This document shows, one piece after another, positions 16,761-23,995 of a stretch of 43,805 nucleotides of DNA. Origin of the DNA: an uncultured Fibrobacter sp. (lineage in GTDB: Bacteria > Fibrobacterota > Fibrobacteria > Fibrobacterales > Fibrobacteraceae); assembly GCA_946405515.1 (NCBI GenBank), contig CAMJHM010000014.1, positions 1-43,805 of the forward strand. The letters are read 5' to 3'. The notes under the pieces are model-generated. The model worked only from the letters and a program-made list of their open reading frames with translations. It had not been told where the DNA came from and did not search any database. Positions within the stretch are counted from its first letter, which is position 1. Every line of letters begins with the position of its first letter. Made by a program: the position numbers and the translations under genes.

Positions 16761-18209
16761 TTAGTGCTCGAAACGCTCCAGCGTAATGCCGGGGTAGTAG
16801 TGGCTCAAAATCTCGAGATAACTCTGCCCTGCTTGGGCCCTGGCGCGCACACCCATCTGGCACATTCCTACACCGTGGCCGTAGCCTTTACCGCTGAGTA
16901 TCCAGGAATTTCCCTTGTGGCTGATGGTGAACAGCGACGACGGAAGAATGGTTCCCTTCTGCTTGAATAGCCAGCGTACCTTGTCTCCATAGACTTTGAA
17001 AGTTCCTTTGTCTGTAGTCACCTGCAAGGTGTAGATTCTGCCACTGGGGAGTTTTTTCTTGATGGAAATATCTTTGAGCTTCTTGAATTTAGGGACCTTC
17101 GTCTTGGCTTCTTTGCCGTTCTGCTGGAAGAGCGCAATCAATTCCTTATCGGTAAACTTGCGTTCCCACTTGCTGTAGTTGGATTCGTTGCACCAAGGTT
17201 GCCCATCGGGGCGCAGGTCTGGTACGCTCTTGAGGTACGGCTTGTTCTTCTTGTCCCACGTCACCATTGTTTCCGTCTTGCCACCGCAAGTGGAGTGGTA
17301 GTAGGCGATGATGAATTCACCTTTGTACATCATGGTCTCGCCGGCGGTGGCCTTCACGGCTGCATTCGTCAGGGGAGTGGCGCTTTTGTAACCCATGTAC
17401 ACTTGGTCCTTGGTGTCTGCGTATACGTCAAAGCCCATTGCGTCGCGGCTGTTGAAGTGCTTGTACACATAGGTGCGTGCGGCAACCGCTTGTGCCTTGA
17501 GCGCTTCAAAGCGGCTGCTATCCAGCTTGCCGATTTCGTAGGGGATGACTCCACGGACGTAGTCTTCGACGTCGACAATGTTGATTGCCGTGATGCGGCT
17601 TTTGGCGGCCTTTACAATAAAGTAGCCAGGATAGCACGAAGACTGTAGCTGCTTTTGCGTAGGAGCGATGTTCAAGCATTTGCCTTCGCTGTAGAACTCA
17701 CGCTGGTCTACCGTTTCTTTGGTCCCGTTGCTTTCGATTTCCAACTGGTTGCCAACAGCGGTAATGGCGATGGTTTGGTTCCCCGATTTGACGAACAACT
17801 TTTTTTCGTCTACGAATACGCCTACGCGTACGGGCCTGTCCAGGTTGTCCGGAATTTTCTTGACTTGGATCTTGGGCGGGGTGTCGCCGAACTTGTCTGG
17901 CACGCCTGCGCTGATGGGTTGCGCGTCGGTTGTTTGTTCCTGTGTAGGCTCTGCTGTCTCGGCTTGGTCGGTGCTCGGTTGCTCCGGTTCGGGGGCTTCC
18001 ATAACATCGTTTTGCGGCCCGGCATAGGGTTCTTCTTCCTGTGTCGGTGCTGGTTGGCTGGGCTCTGGAACGGGTGCCTGCTGTTCCGAGGCGGGGGGCG
18101 GGAGTTCCGGGAGGTCGAATCCGTCGTCCATCCCGTCTTGGGCAAAAGATAGCGCAAAGAAGAAACCTGCGCTAAGGAGGCTAGTTCGGAATAATCCCAT
18201 CAAATCCAT
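16761..18209 (-). CDS. SpoIID/LytB domain protein
   Basis: This 482-residue exported protein has a signal peptide (GLFRTSLLSAGFFFALSFA, cleavage before QDG). A Pro/Glu/Gln-rich linker (about residues 26-115) follows, then a SpoIID/LytB domain. The family blocks are EDYVRGVIPYEIG, KAQAVAARTYVYKH, DTKDQVYMGYKS and YYHSTCGGKTE. The C-terminal block is GKGYGHGVGMCQMGVRARAQAG. SpoIID of Bacillus is a lytic transglycosylase acting on stem-less glycan, and LytB is an amidase enhancer. In a Gram-negative rumen bacterium the likely role is peptidoglycan remodelling in the periplasm. ATG 18209 follows the def stop by 8 nt; ATG 18200 is an alternative. It is third in the yajC-def-spoIID-mtaB cluster. 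Confidence 0.9.
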   Translation of the reverse strand: MDLMGLFRTSLLSAGFFFALSFAQDGMDDGFDLPELPPPASEQQAPVPEPSQPAPTQEEEPYAGPQNDVMEAPEPEQPSTDQAETAEPTQEQTTDAQPISAGVPDKFGDTPPKIQVKKIPDNLDRPVRVGVFVDEKKLFVKSGNQTIAITAVGNQLEIESNGTKETVDQREFYSEGKCLNIAPTQKQLQSSCYPGYFIVKAAKSRITAINIVDVEDYVRGVIPYEIGKLDSSRFEALKAQAVAARTYVYKHFNSRDAMGFDVYADTKDQVYMGYKSATPLTNAAVKATAGETMMYKGEFIIAYYHSTCGGKTETMVTWDKKNKPYLKSVPDLRPDGQPWCNESNYSKWERKFTDKELIALFQQNGKEAKTKVPKFKKLKDISIKKKLPSGRIYTLQVTTDKGTFKVYGDKVRWLFKQKGTILPSSLFTISHKGNSWILSGKGYGHGVGMCQMGVRARAQAGQSYLEILSHYYPGITLERFEH

Positions 18210-18217
18210 CGTCTCGG

Positions 18218-18763
18218 TTAGCGATTGTTCTTCTTGAGCTTTTCTTGCGTTTCCTTGGCCATCTTGCGGAGCTTCGACTGGTTCAGTGTGCGGTCGGCCG
18301 TAGAAATCTTGTCGACGAAAAGGTCGCCGTTCAGGTGGTCGCATTCATGCTGGATGCAGCGGGCGAACAATCCCTCGCAGTTCCTGATTTCTTGCGGTTC
18401 TCCGTTGATGTCGAAAAAGCGTACCGCCACGCGGTCGGGGCGGACAACGTTGCAGAACAAGTCGGGGATGGACAAGCAACCCTCGTCATAGTCGACCATC
18501 TGGGCATCGGCTTCGGCTTCCCATTCCGGGTTGAACATGATGTAGGGCTTCGGTTCCTCTTCGTTGGGAACAGCAGTGTCGATGACGACGAGCCTTATGT
18601 TCTTGCCGATTTGCGGCGCTGCGAGCCCACAGCCAGTGGAATCGTAGAGCGTTTCGAGCATGTCGCGTGCCAGTTGGCGGAGTTCCGGCGTGATTTCCGA
18701 AATGGGTTCGGATTTTTTACGCAGTACGGGGTCGCCGTAAGTTCTGATGGGGAGCAATGCCAT
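18218..18763 (-). CDS. def: peptide deformylase
   Basis: Def removes the formyl group from the initiator Met of new proteins. The 181-residue protein shows motif 1 GCGLAAPQIG (about residues 44-53), motif 2 EGCLS, whose Cys binds the metal, and motif 3 QHECDHLNG, whose two His bind metal with Glu as catalyst. The length and the N-terminal LPIRTYGDPVLRKKSEPI are typical. It lies 33 nt downstream of yajC and 8 nt before the SpoIID-domain gene, all on the minus strand. Confidence 0.97.
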   Translation of the reverse strand: MALLPIRTYGDPVLRKKSEPISEITPELRQLARDMLETLYDSTGCGLAAPQIGKNIRLVVIDTAVPNEEEPKPYIMFNPEWEAEADAQMVDYDEGCLSIPDLFCNVVRPDRVAVRFFDINGEPQEIRNCEGLFARCIQHECDHLNGDLFVDKISTADRTLNQSKLRKMAKETQEKLKKNNR

Positions 18764-18796
18764 GGGTTGCTTTTGTCCTGTTTTCTAGTCTGTTAG

Positions 18797-19180
18797 TTAC
18801 TTCGCTTCTTTCTTGTCGTCGGCCTTGGCTTCTGCGTTCAGCACGCGGAGGATAGCGGACTTTTCGAAATCGATAAGGGTCGTCGATGCTGTACGGACAG
18901 TGATCGTGTTCGAGCCTTCTTCCATGGAAGTAATCGTGCCGATGATGCCGGCGGTGGTCATGACCTTGTCACCCTTCTTGAGGGCCTTGCGCATGGCGTC
19001 CATCTGCTTCATTTCCTTCTGCTTCGGGCGGATGAAGAAGAACCACATCACGACAAAGAGGAGAATCAGGGGGAGGAAGCTAGCGATTGCGCTCGGCTGT
19101 TCACCGTTCGCGGCGGGAGCGGCGTCCTGGGCGAGAGCGGCAATGGAGGAAAGGGTCACGAGGAGTGCAGAAAGTTTCAT
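18797..19180 (-). CDS. yajC: preprotein translocase subunit YajC
   Basis: YajC is a small inner-membrane partner of SecDF in the Sec translocase. The 127-residue protein has a leading hydrophobic segment (MKLSALLVTLSSIAALA, possibly a signal peptide) and then the main transmembrane helix FLPLILLFVVMWFFFIRPKQKE (about residues 34-55). The conserved small beta domain KGDKVMTTAGIIGTITSMEEGSN and a charged tail complete it. The extra N-terminal hydrophobic segment resembles YajC of the FCB group. TATATTTA on the minus strand at 19218-19225 may be the promoter of this four-gene cluster. Confidence 0.93.
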   Translation of the reverse strand: MKLSALLVTLSSIAALAQDAAPAANGEQPSAIASFLPLILLFVVMWFFFIRPKQKEMKQMDAMRKALKKGDKVMTTAGIIGTITSMEEGSNTITVRTASTTLIDFEKSAILRVLNAEAKADDKKEAK

Positions 19181-19754
19181 AATAAGCCTTGTTTTAAGGT
19201 GATTGATTGTTTCGCGGTAAATATAGAAAAATGAGGCGGGAGGCTATGAGCAATGAGTCTTTGAGAGACTAGAGACTAGAGGCTAGTGAAAAGAATCACG
19301 CACTTCGTGCGTCAATATAAGACGGCGAAGCCGTGATATTTTTCCCTAGTCTCTAGATCCTAACCCCTAGATCCTTATCCTAGAGATTGCTTCAGGGCTT
19401 CGCCCTTCGCAATGACAACAAAGGCGAATGCCATGCCAAAACGCTTGCGTTTCGGCATGGCTGAGCCGACGAGTCATGCGCCTGCGAATGACAATCCCAC
19501 TTCCTACTGTCTACTAGTACTCTCGCTACGCTCAAGTACCAAATGCTCGGCTCGGCCATGTTCAAGCAAGCTTGACCGCGGCACTCGCCTTACGCATTTG
19601 TCCTACTCCCTCACACCTCAAAGCGGCCGAAGGCCGCGACCTCATACCTCAAAGCGAGCTTGCGAGCTATACAAGACTTGCCAATTTATTGGCTTAGTCG
19701 TTGTTATGCCCTATGGGTAGACCTCAAAGGCACGAAGTGCCGCCCTCACCGCCC
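19181..19754. repeat. gene-free stretch packed with short C-GAA-G triloop palindromes
   Basis: No convincing gene lies in these 574 bases. At least five perfect palindromes share a three-base GAA (TTC) loop closed by C-G: acgcac-ttc-gtgcgt (19298-19312), acggc-gaa-gccgt (19322-19334), agggc-ttc-gccct (19394-19406), gcggcc-gaa-ggccgc (19623-19637) and ggcac-gaa-gtgcc (19729-19741). The third sits inside an outer stem attgc/gcaat (19386-19413). Other inverted repeats have different loops: 19430-19461 (gccatgcc...ggcatggc with inner aaacg/cgttt), 19562-19575 and 19681-19692. Variants of the word ctagagact/agtctctag flank the first part. The pattern resembles REP-like intergenic repeats. It lies between yajC and the last gene of a converging-in transcription unit on the same strand, so it could also act in transcription end or mRNA protection. 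Confidence 0.75.
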
Positions 19755-20690
19755 CTAATTGACCAGCTTCTTGTCGAGCAGCGGGAATATGCGGTTGAGT
19801 TCGACTAAATCGAGAATCTTGTCAAAATCGGCATAGAAGAACTGGATTTCCTCTATGGGCATGCGGATATCGTAGGTAGCCGAGGGGAAGAGCAGCTTGC
19901 GTTCGACGAGCGAGCTCATGGTGCGCATGGTCAGCGTGAACCCGTGCATGGATTTTTTCGCTTCGTCGCAGAGTTGCTTTGTCGTGACTGTGCAAATTCC
20001 CCCCGGGCGCGGCGAAGAACTTTCGCGGGCGACCTTCAGGAACGTGGAAAGAATCATCTGGTCTGTCATGGACAGGATGTTCGGCGATACTTTCTTGTTC
20101 AGGGCGCGGTACTTGATGGTCTCGTAGAGTATCGTTACGATTTGCAGGCTCGACGTGTTGATTACGTTGTCCTGGACTTTGAGAACCCCGAGTTCTTGCA
20201 GGATTTCGAGCAGCTTGTTTGCGTTCTCGACCGATGTCCCTGCAAGCGCCTGGAGCCCCTTGCGCAGGGCTTCGACTTCGAGCTTGTTTGTGTTGGAACG
20301 CTTGAGGTTCGAAGAAATAATATACAGGAGCGGAGGGAGCGACTGAATGAGTCCGTTTTTGCGCTTGTTCTCTTCGGCGATATGGAATCGCTTCGACAGG
20401 AACTGCAAAATGGCACCAATCCAGGATGGCTTCTGTTCCAAAGTGTCGTTGAGCGTTTCCCTAGAAATGACGATGAGTTCGCTGGGCTCTGCTGCCCGGA
20501 GCGTGTACTGCCTGGGCGCACCCTCGAGTAGGCTGAGTTCGTCGATGATGGAGCCCGGCCCGAAGTTGATATAGCGTTCTCCCGAGCCCAGGTCCTGTGT
20601 CTCGGCGACAATCATGCCGCTCTTCACGATAAAGAGGGTGTTGGCCTTGTCGCTTTCGAGGCAAACGTATTCGCCGGCGGTCACGATCAT
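19755..20690 (-). CDS. cyclic nucleotide-binding domain protein (second of a pair)
   Basis: The first 115 residues of this 311-residue protein fit a cNMP-binding beta-barrel: GEYVCLESDKANTLFIVKSGMIVAE, FGPGSIIDELSLLEGAPRQYTLRAAEPSELIVIS and the following helix with SKRFHIAEENKRK. The phosphate-binding cassette is degenerate (SIIDELSLLEGAPRQYT; canonical FGE-L-ALL-PRAAT), so cyclic nucleotide binding is uncertain. The remaining 190 residues are mainly helical, with a possible winged-helix segment (TKQLCDEAKKSMHGFTLTMRTMSSLVERKLL). The ATG overlaps the stop of the upstream paralogue by one base (TAATG), so the two are translationally coupled. The role is probably regulatory, but the target is unknown. 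Confidence 0.82.
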   Translation of the reverse strand: MIVTAGEYVCLESDKANTLFIVKSGMIVAETQDLGSGERYINFGPGSIIDELSLLEGAPRQYTLRAAEPSELIVISRETLNDTLEQKPSWIGAILQFLSKRFHIAEENKRKNGLIQSLPPLLYIISSNLKRSNTNKLEVEALRKGLQALAGTSVENANKLLEILQELGVLKVQDNVINTSSLQIVTILYETIKYRALNKKVSPNILSMTDQMILSTFLKVARESSSPRPGGICTVTTKQLCDEAKKSMHGFTLTMRTMSSLVERKLLFPSATYDIRMPIEEIQFFYADFDKILDLVELNRIFPLLDKKLVN

Positions 20691-21604
20691 TACAGTACCC
20701 CCCGGATGTTAGTCTCGAACCGGAGCGCGGTCAGGTAATAGTTGATCTTGTCTGGATTCACCCGGAACATACCCTTGCTCGTTTCGGTACACCAGCCCAT
20801 CTTCTGTATCCTAATCCATTCGGCCACGTTGATGTCTTTGACTCTTTCGGCAAGGAACGAGAGCCATGACGGGCCGTCCATTTCCATGTCCTTATTTGTC
20901 GTGGACAACGTGACAAGCAGTTTCTTCTGCATGATGGAGAGCTTGAAAGGTTCCCAGGAACCGCTTTGCTCGATGGACCTCTGGTAGTCGACGAAAAGCT
21001 CCAGCAAGAAGGGATTTGGCACCATGAGCGAAATCTTTGCACCGTCTTTCTTCAGTTCCAAGAACCGGCGGCGGGCGAGGGCCTTGAGGTCTTCCTGAAT
21101 ATTCTTGTCTTTGACTTTCGTGAGCCAGCCGAATTCGCGGATGACTTCGTCTATGGGTATGTCCGTGAATTCCGGGAGGTTGCTGCAATATGCAGCCAGG
21201 CTCATGAGCGAATTGGATGTCGCGGGAGCGTAGAGCGAGGCTTTGAGCTTGCGCGTCTTGCGGGAGAGTGCCCTGATGACGGCCAGGAGCCACACGGGGA
21301 GCGTCTTGAGCTCGGATTCCATGCAGTCCTCGTTAACCAAGGTCACCACGGAGTCCTTGGAAGCCTCGATAGTCAGGTGGAAGGGTTCCCGTTCGAGCAG
21401 GGATGCCACGCCGACCAAATCGCCGGGGTGCATCTTGAACACCACCTTGCGGTCGCCGTCCGCGGTGTCGATTGCTGTGAGTTCGCCTTCATCCAAAATG
21501 ATGATGGAACGCTCGCCGGTCTCGGGGGAATATACAACAAAGCCCGCCTTCACGTGGATCCGCGTGGGCGGGATAATTTGCTGTCGGGAATCCCCCGTAA
21601 CCAT
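20690..21604 (-). CDS. cyclic nucleotide-binding domain protein (first of a pair)
   Basis: This 304-residue protein begins with a cNMP-binding-like barrel (IHVKAGFVVYSPETGERSIIILDEGELTAID, FKMHPGDLVGVASLLEREPFHLTIEASKDSVVTLV). A long helical C-terminal half follows, without a recognisable Crp-type helix-turn-helix. The cassette PGDLVGVASLLEREPFHLT lacks the usual Arg. ATG 21604 with GAAGGCGG upstream is preferred; TTG 21631, which adds nine residues, is the alternative and lies 6 nt after rplS. The gene follows rplS on the same strand and overlaps its paralogue, so both probably belong to the ribosomal/tRNA-modification transcript. The pair may have arisen by duplication and could work as a heterodimer; this is inference. 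Confidence 0.8.
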   Translation of the reverse strand: MVTGDSRQQIIPPTRIHVKAGFVVYSPETGERSIIILDEGELTAIDTADGDRKVVFKMHPGDLVGVASLLEREPFHLTIEASKDSVVTLVNEDCMESELKTLPVWLLAVIRALSRKTRKLKASLYAPATSNSLMSLAAYCSNLPEFTDIPIDEVIREFGWLTKVKDKNIQEDLKALARRRFLELKKDGAKISLMVPNPFLLELFVDYQRSIEQSGSWEPFKLSIMQKKLLVTLSTTNKDMEMDGPSWLSFLAERVKDINVAEWIRIQKMGWCTETSKGMFRVNPDKINYYLTALRFETNIRGVL

Positions 21605-21637
21605 CGGGAAATAACCGCCTTCGAAGTTCAAGCTGGA

Positions 21638-21985
21638 TTAAGCCTGACGTTCGTCGATACGTGCAGCCTTGCCGCGGAGGTTGCGCATGTAGTAGATGCG
21701 AGCCTGGCGGACCTTACCGGCGCGTTCGAGTTCGATGGAGTCAATGCGGGGAGAGTTGACCGGGAAGATGCGTTCGACGGCAACGGAGCCGGACATCTTG
21801 CGGACAGTGAGAGTCTTGCCGATACCAGAATTCTTCTGCTGGATAACGACACCCTTGAACGGCTGGATACGTTCCTTGGTGCCTTCAATGACCTTGACGT
21901 TCACGGTGACAGTGTCGCCGGCGCGGAAATCCGGCATATCGGACTTCACGTTTTCGTTCTGGATTGCTTCGATATTCAGGGACAT
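21638..21985 (-). CDS. rplS: 50S ribosomal protein L19
   Basis: L19 sits at the 30S-50S interface near bridge B8. The 115-residue protein has all hallmarks: [29 protein letters not shown], the [28 protein letters not shown] block and the C-terminal [19 protein letters not shown]. It follows trmD after 15 nt, the conserved rimM-trmD-rplS order. A ribosome site AGAGGT precedes the ATG. TAAATTTG at 22012-22019 (minus strand), inside the end of trmD, could be an internal promoter. Confidence 0.98.
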   Translation of the reverse strand: MSLNIEAIQNENVKSDMPDFRAGDTVTVNVKVIEGTKERIQPFKGVVIQQKNSGIGKTLTVRKMSGSVAVERIFPVNSPRIDSIELERAGKVRQARIYYMRNLRGKAARIDERQA

Positions 21986-22000
21986 AGTGTGTACCTCTTT

Positions 22001-22705
22001 TTATTTGTCGCCAAATTTAGTATTTATTTTCAGTTTTTCAAAGATGTCGGGGCGCCTTTCTTGCGTTCTTTTCAACGATTCTTGGCGTCTCCACTCGGAA
22101 ATGTTCTTGTGATGGCCCGAAAGCAGCACTTCGGGCACCTTTTTTCCCTCAAATTCCTCGGGTCGGGTGTAGACCGGCCATCCCAGTACGCCCTGGGCGA
22201 AGGAGTCTGTCTCGCCACTTTCTTTGTGGCCGAGGGCTCCGTCCACCAGACGGACGACCGCGTCCGTGAGGATCATGGCGGGCAGTTCGCCTCCGCTGAC
22301 GACGAAATCGCCAATGGATATCTCCATGTCGACCTCGGACTGCCGGATGCGCTCGTCGATTCCCTTGTAATGCCCACAGACGAGTACCAGGTGGTTTTCC
22401 TTGGAAAGTTCCTGCGCAATCGCATGGGTGAGGGGGACCCCGTCGGCCGTAAGGTAGATGACCTTTCCGCCGTCTTCCTTGACTCCCGTGCTACGGATGG
22501 CCTTGGCCAGCGGTTCCGGCCGGAGCACCATGCCCGGTTCGCCCCCGTAGGGAACATCGTCCACCTGACCGTAGTCGTTGATAGCGAAGTCGCGGAGATA
22601 GACGGTGTTGAACTCGAACAGGCCCTTGGCTTGCGCCCGCCCCATAATGGAACTCTTCATGGGCGCAAACATTTCGGGAAAGATGGTGATGCAGTCTATG
22701 ATCAT
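22001..22705 (-). CDS. trmD: tRNA (guanine-N1)-methyltransferase
   Basis: TrmD makes m1G37 in tRNAs to prevent frameshifting. The 234-residue protein starts IIDCITIFPEMFAP, and the SPOUT knot is seen in LVLVCGHYKGIDERI and EISIGDFVVSGGELPAMILTDAVVRLV. The C-terminal domain has VYTRPEEFEGKKVPEVLLSGHHKNISEWRR. ATG 22705 overlaps the rimM stop by four bases (ATGA), so translation is coupled; the longer open frame upstream runs inside rimM and is not used. Confidence 0.98.
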   Translation of the reverse strand: MIIDCITIFPEMFAPMKSSIMGRAQAKGLFEFNTVYLRDFAINDYGQVDDVPYGGEPGMVLRPEPLAKAIRSTGVKEDGGKVIYLTADGVPLTHAIAQELSKENHLVLVCGHYKGIDERIRQSEVDMEISIGDFVVSGGELPAMILTDAVVRLVDGALGHKESGETDSFAQGVLGWPVYTRPEEFEGKKVPEVLLSGHHKNISEWRRQESLKRTQERRPDIFEKLKINTKFGDK

Positions 22706-23259
22706 CTTTCCTCCGGGCACAGGGACTTGAGGTAGTCCGCATCGCAGACAATGAACCGGCCCTGGTCGTCGACTTCCTTGACGCAATCGTCTATCCACGG
22801 GGCGAGGATGGATTTCTTGCTGAATTCCTGCTGCATGTCCGGGTCGAACTGGATATGGAACGCGTCGACCGTCATGAGTTCCTGCACTTCGAGTACTTCG
22901 CCGACTTCGCGCCCGTCTTCCGTCTTGACGCGGAAACCGACAAGGTCGTCGATGTAGTATTCGCCTTCGGGTGCGGGGAGCCTTTCCGATTCCGGAATCA
23001 TCACGTCGGCATTCACCAGGAACTTCGCTGCTTCGGGGGTGTCGATTCCCTTGAACTTCAGCAGCCAGAGATTGCCGGCCTGCCTGGATTCCTCAATTTC
23101 GAGGTCCAAAATTTCTCCGTTCGTCTTTTTCACAGCCACGGCCTTGAGGCTCTTGTGGCGCGTGATGTCGTGGGTCAGAGGCATCGCCTTGATATGGCCC
23201 TTGACGCCATGCGTGCGCATGAGCTGGCAGACGGTGATGAATTCGGGAGAATCAGACAT
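22702..23259 (-). CDS. rimM: ribosome maturation factor RimM
   Basis: RimM binds S19 and helps mature the 30S head. The 185-residue protein has the N-terminal RimM barrel (TVCQLMRTHGVKGHIKAMPLT) and the PRC-barrel half (EGEYYIDDLVGFRVKTEDGREVGEVLEVQEL, then ILAPWIDDCVKEVD near the end). It lies 71 nt after rpsP, with a hairpin plus T run in between, and overlaps trmD by 4 nt. The usual KH-domain gene between rpsP and rimM is absent. Confidence 0.95.
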   Translation of the reverse strand: MSDSPEFITVCQLMRTHGVKGHIKAMPLTHDITRHKSLKAVAVKKTNGEILDLEIEESRQAGNLWLLKFKGIDTPEAAKFLVNADVMIPESERLPAPEGEYYIDDLVGFRVKTEDGREVGEVLEVQELMTVDAFHIQFDPDMQQEFSKKSILAPWIDDCVKEVDDQGRFIVCDADYLKSLCPEER

Positions 23260-23283
23260 GATTTGGATGGTCGGTAATTAGAT

Positions 23284-23312
23284 AAAAAAAGTCCCGTGCG
23301 GGGGCACAGGAC
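23284..23312 (-). terminator. hairpin with T run between rpsP and rimM (terminator or attenuator)
   Basis: On the minus strand a 9-bp stem (one G-T pair; 23291-23299 with 23304-23312) and a four-base loop is followed directly by seven T. It lies 19 nt after the rpsP stop and 24 nt before the rimM start. It would reduce readthrough, giving more S16 than RimM, TrmD and L19 unless rplS has its own promoter. Confidence 0.75.
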
Positions 23313-23330
23313 CTTTTCAAAGAATTGAAG

Positions 23331-23792
23331 TTATGCTTCGGCAGGAGCTTCAGCAGCGGCTTCGGCCGGGGCTTCAGCGGCAGCGGCTGCGGCGGCAGCA
23401 GCTTCAGCGGCAGCGGCTTCCTTGGCGGCCTTTTCAGCTTCGATCTTGGCGAGAGCCTTAGGACCGAGCTTAGCCTTTTTGGCCTTTTCGGCACGCGGAG
23501 TAGCAACCTTGCCTTCGATAGAGCGGCCAGCGCGGATTTCGTGGAAGAGTTCCATGATGCCGGCCTTCTTGAGGAGGTTGCGGACGGTGTCAGACGGCTG
23601 AGCGCCAGTCTTGAGCCACTTCAGGACCTTTTCCTGATCGAAGCGGATCTCGGGCACCTTGGTGTTCGGGTTGTAGAAACCCACCTGTTCGATAAAGCTA
23701 TCGTCGCGGGCCTTACGGTTGTCGATAACCACGGCGCGGTAGATGGGGTTGTGACGCTTGCCGAAACGAGCGAGACGGATAACGGTTGCCAT
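23331..23792 (-). CDS. rpsP: 30S ribosomal protein S16 with long Ala/Glu-rich tail
   Basis: The first 80 residues of this 153-residue protein are a normal S16: MATVIRLARFGKRHNPIYRAVVIDNRKARD, then VGFYNPNTK and LKTGAQPSDTVRNLLKKAG. The C-terminal part is an extension of about 60 residues, first Lys/Ala-rich (RAEKAKKAKLGPKALAKIEAEKAAKEAAA) and then almost pure Ala/Glu/Pro. Such tails occur on S16 of the FCB group but are absent from E. coli S16 (82 residues). ATG 23792 follows AGAGGT; the longer frame upstream lacks homology. Confidence 0.96.
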   Translation of the reverse strand: MATVIRLARFGKRHNPIYRAVVIDNRKARDDSFIEQVGFYNPNTKVPEIRFDQEKVLKWLKTGAQPSDTVRNLLKKAGIMELFHEIRAGRSIEGKVATPRAEKAKKAKLGPKALAKIEAEKAAKEAAAAEAAAAAAAAAEAPAEAAAEAPAEA

Positions 23793-23846
23793 TTTAACCT
23801 CTTTTGGGTTTTCCCCGAAAAATCGGGGGTGTTGTTCATTTTTGGC

Positions 23847-23854
23847 CAAATATA
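23847..23854 (-). promoter_or_regulatory. TATATTTG promoter-like element for the S16 operon
   Basis: The minus strand reads TATATTTG here, 54 nt upstream of the rpsP ATG, within an AT-rich intergenic region of about 200 bp. It matches the Bacteroidota-type -7 element TAnnTTTG. Promoter function is inferred. Confidence 0.5.
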
Positions 23855-23995
23855 GCAATTAAAATCTTGTGCGTAAAGGACGGAATGTAAAATTTTTCCG
23901 TTCTTTTTAGATAAACTAATTAGAGAAATGCTGGAAATTGGCGAAATTTAACAGAAAAAGCCGTTTTTTAGAGTGCGGAGACTAGGGCGCTTGCG

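Noticed and set aside
19412..19720. Open plus-strand frame of 102 codons in the palindrome region
   Set aside because: Its sequence is made of the palindromes and has no ribosome site or family likeness; the stretch behaves as non-coding.
20966..22735. Open plus-strand frame of 589 codons
   Set aside because: It lies antisense to three well-supported genes (cNMP protein, rplS, trmD) and its translation has no family motifs; it stems from codon bias.
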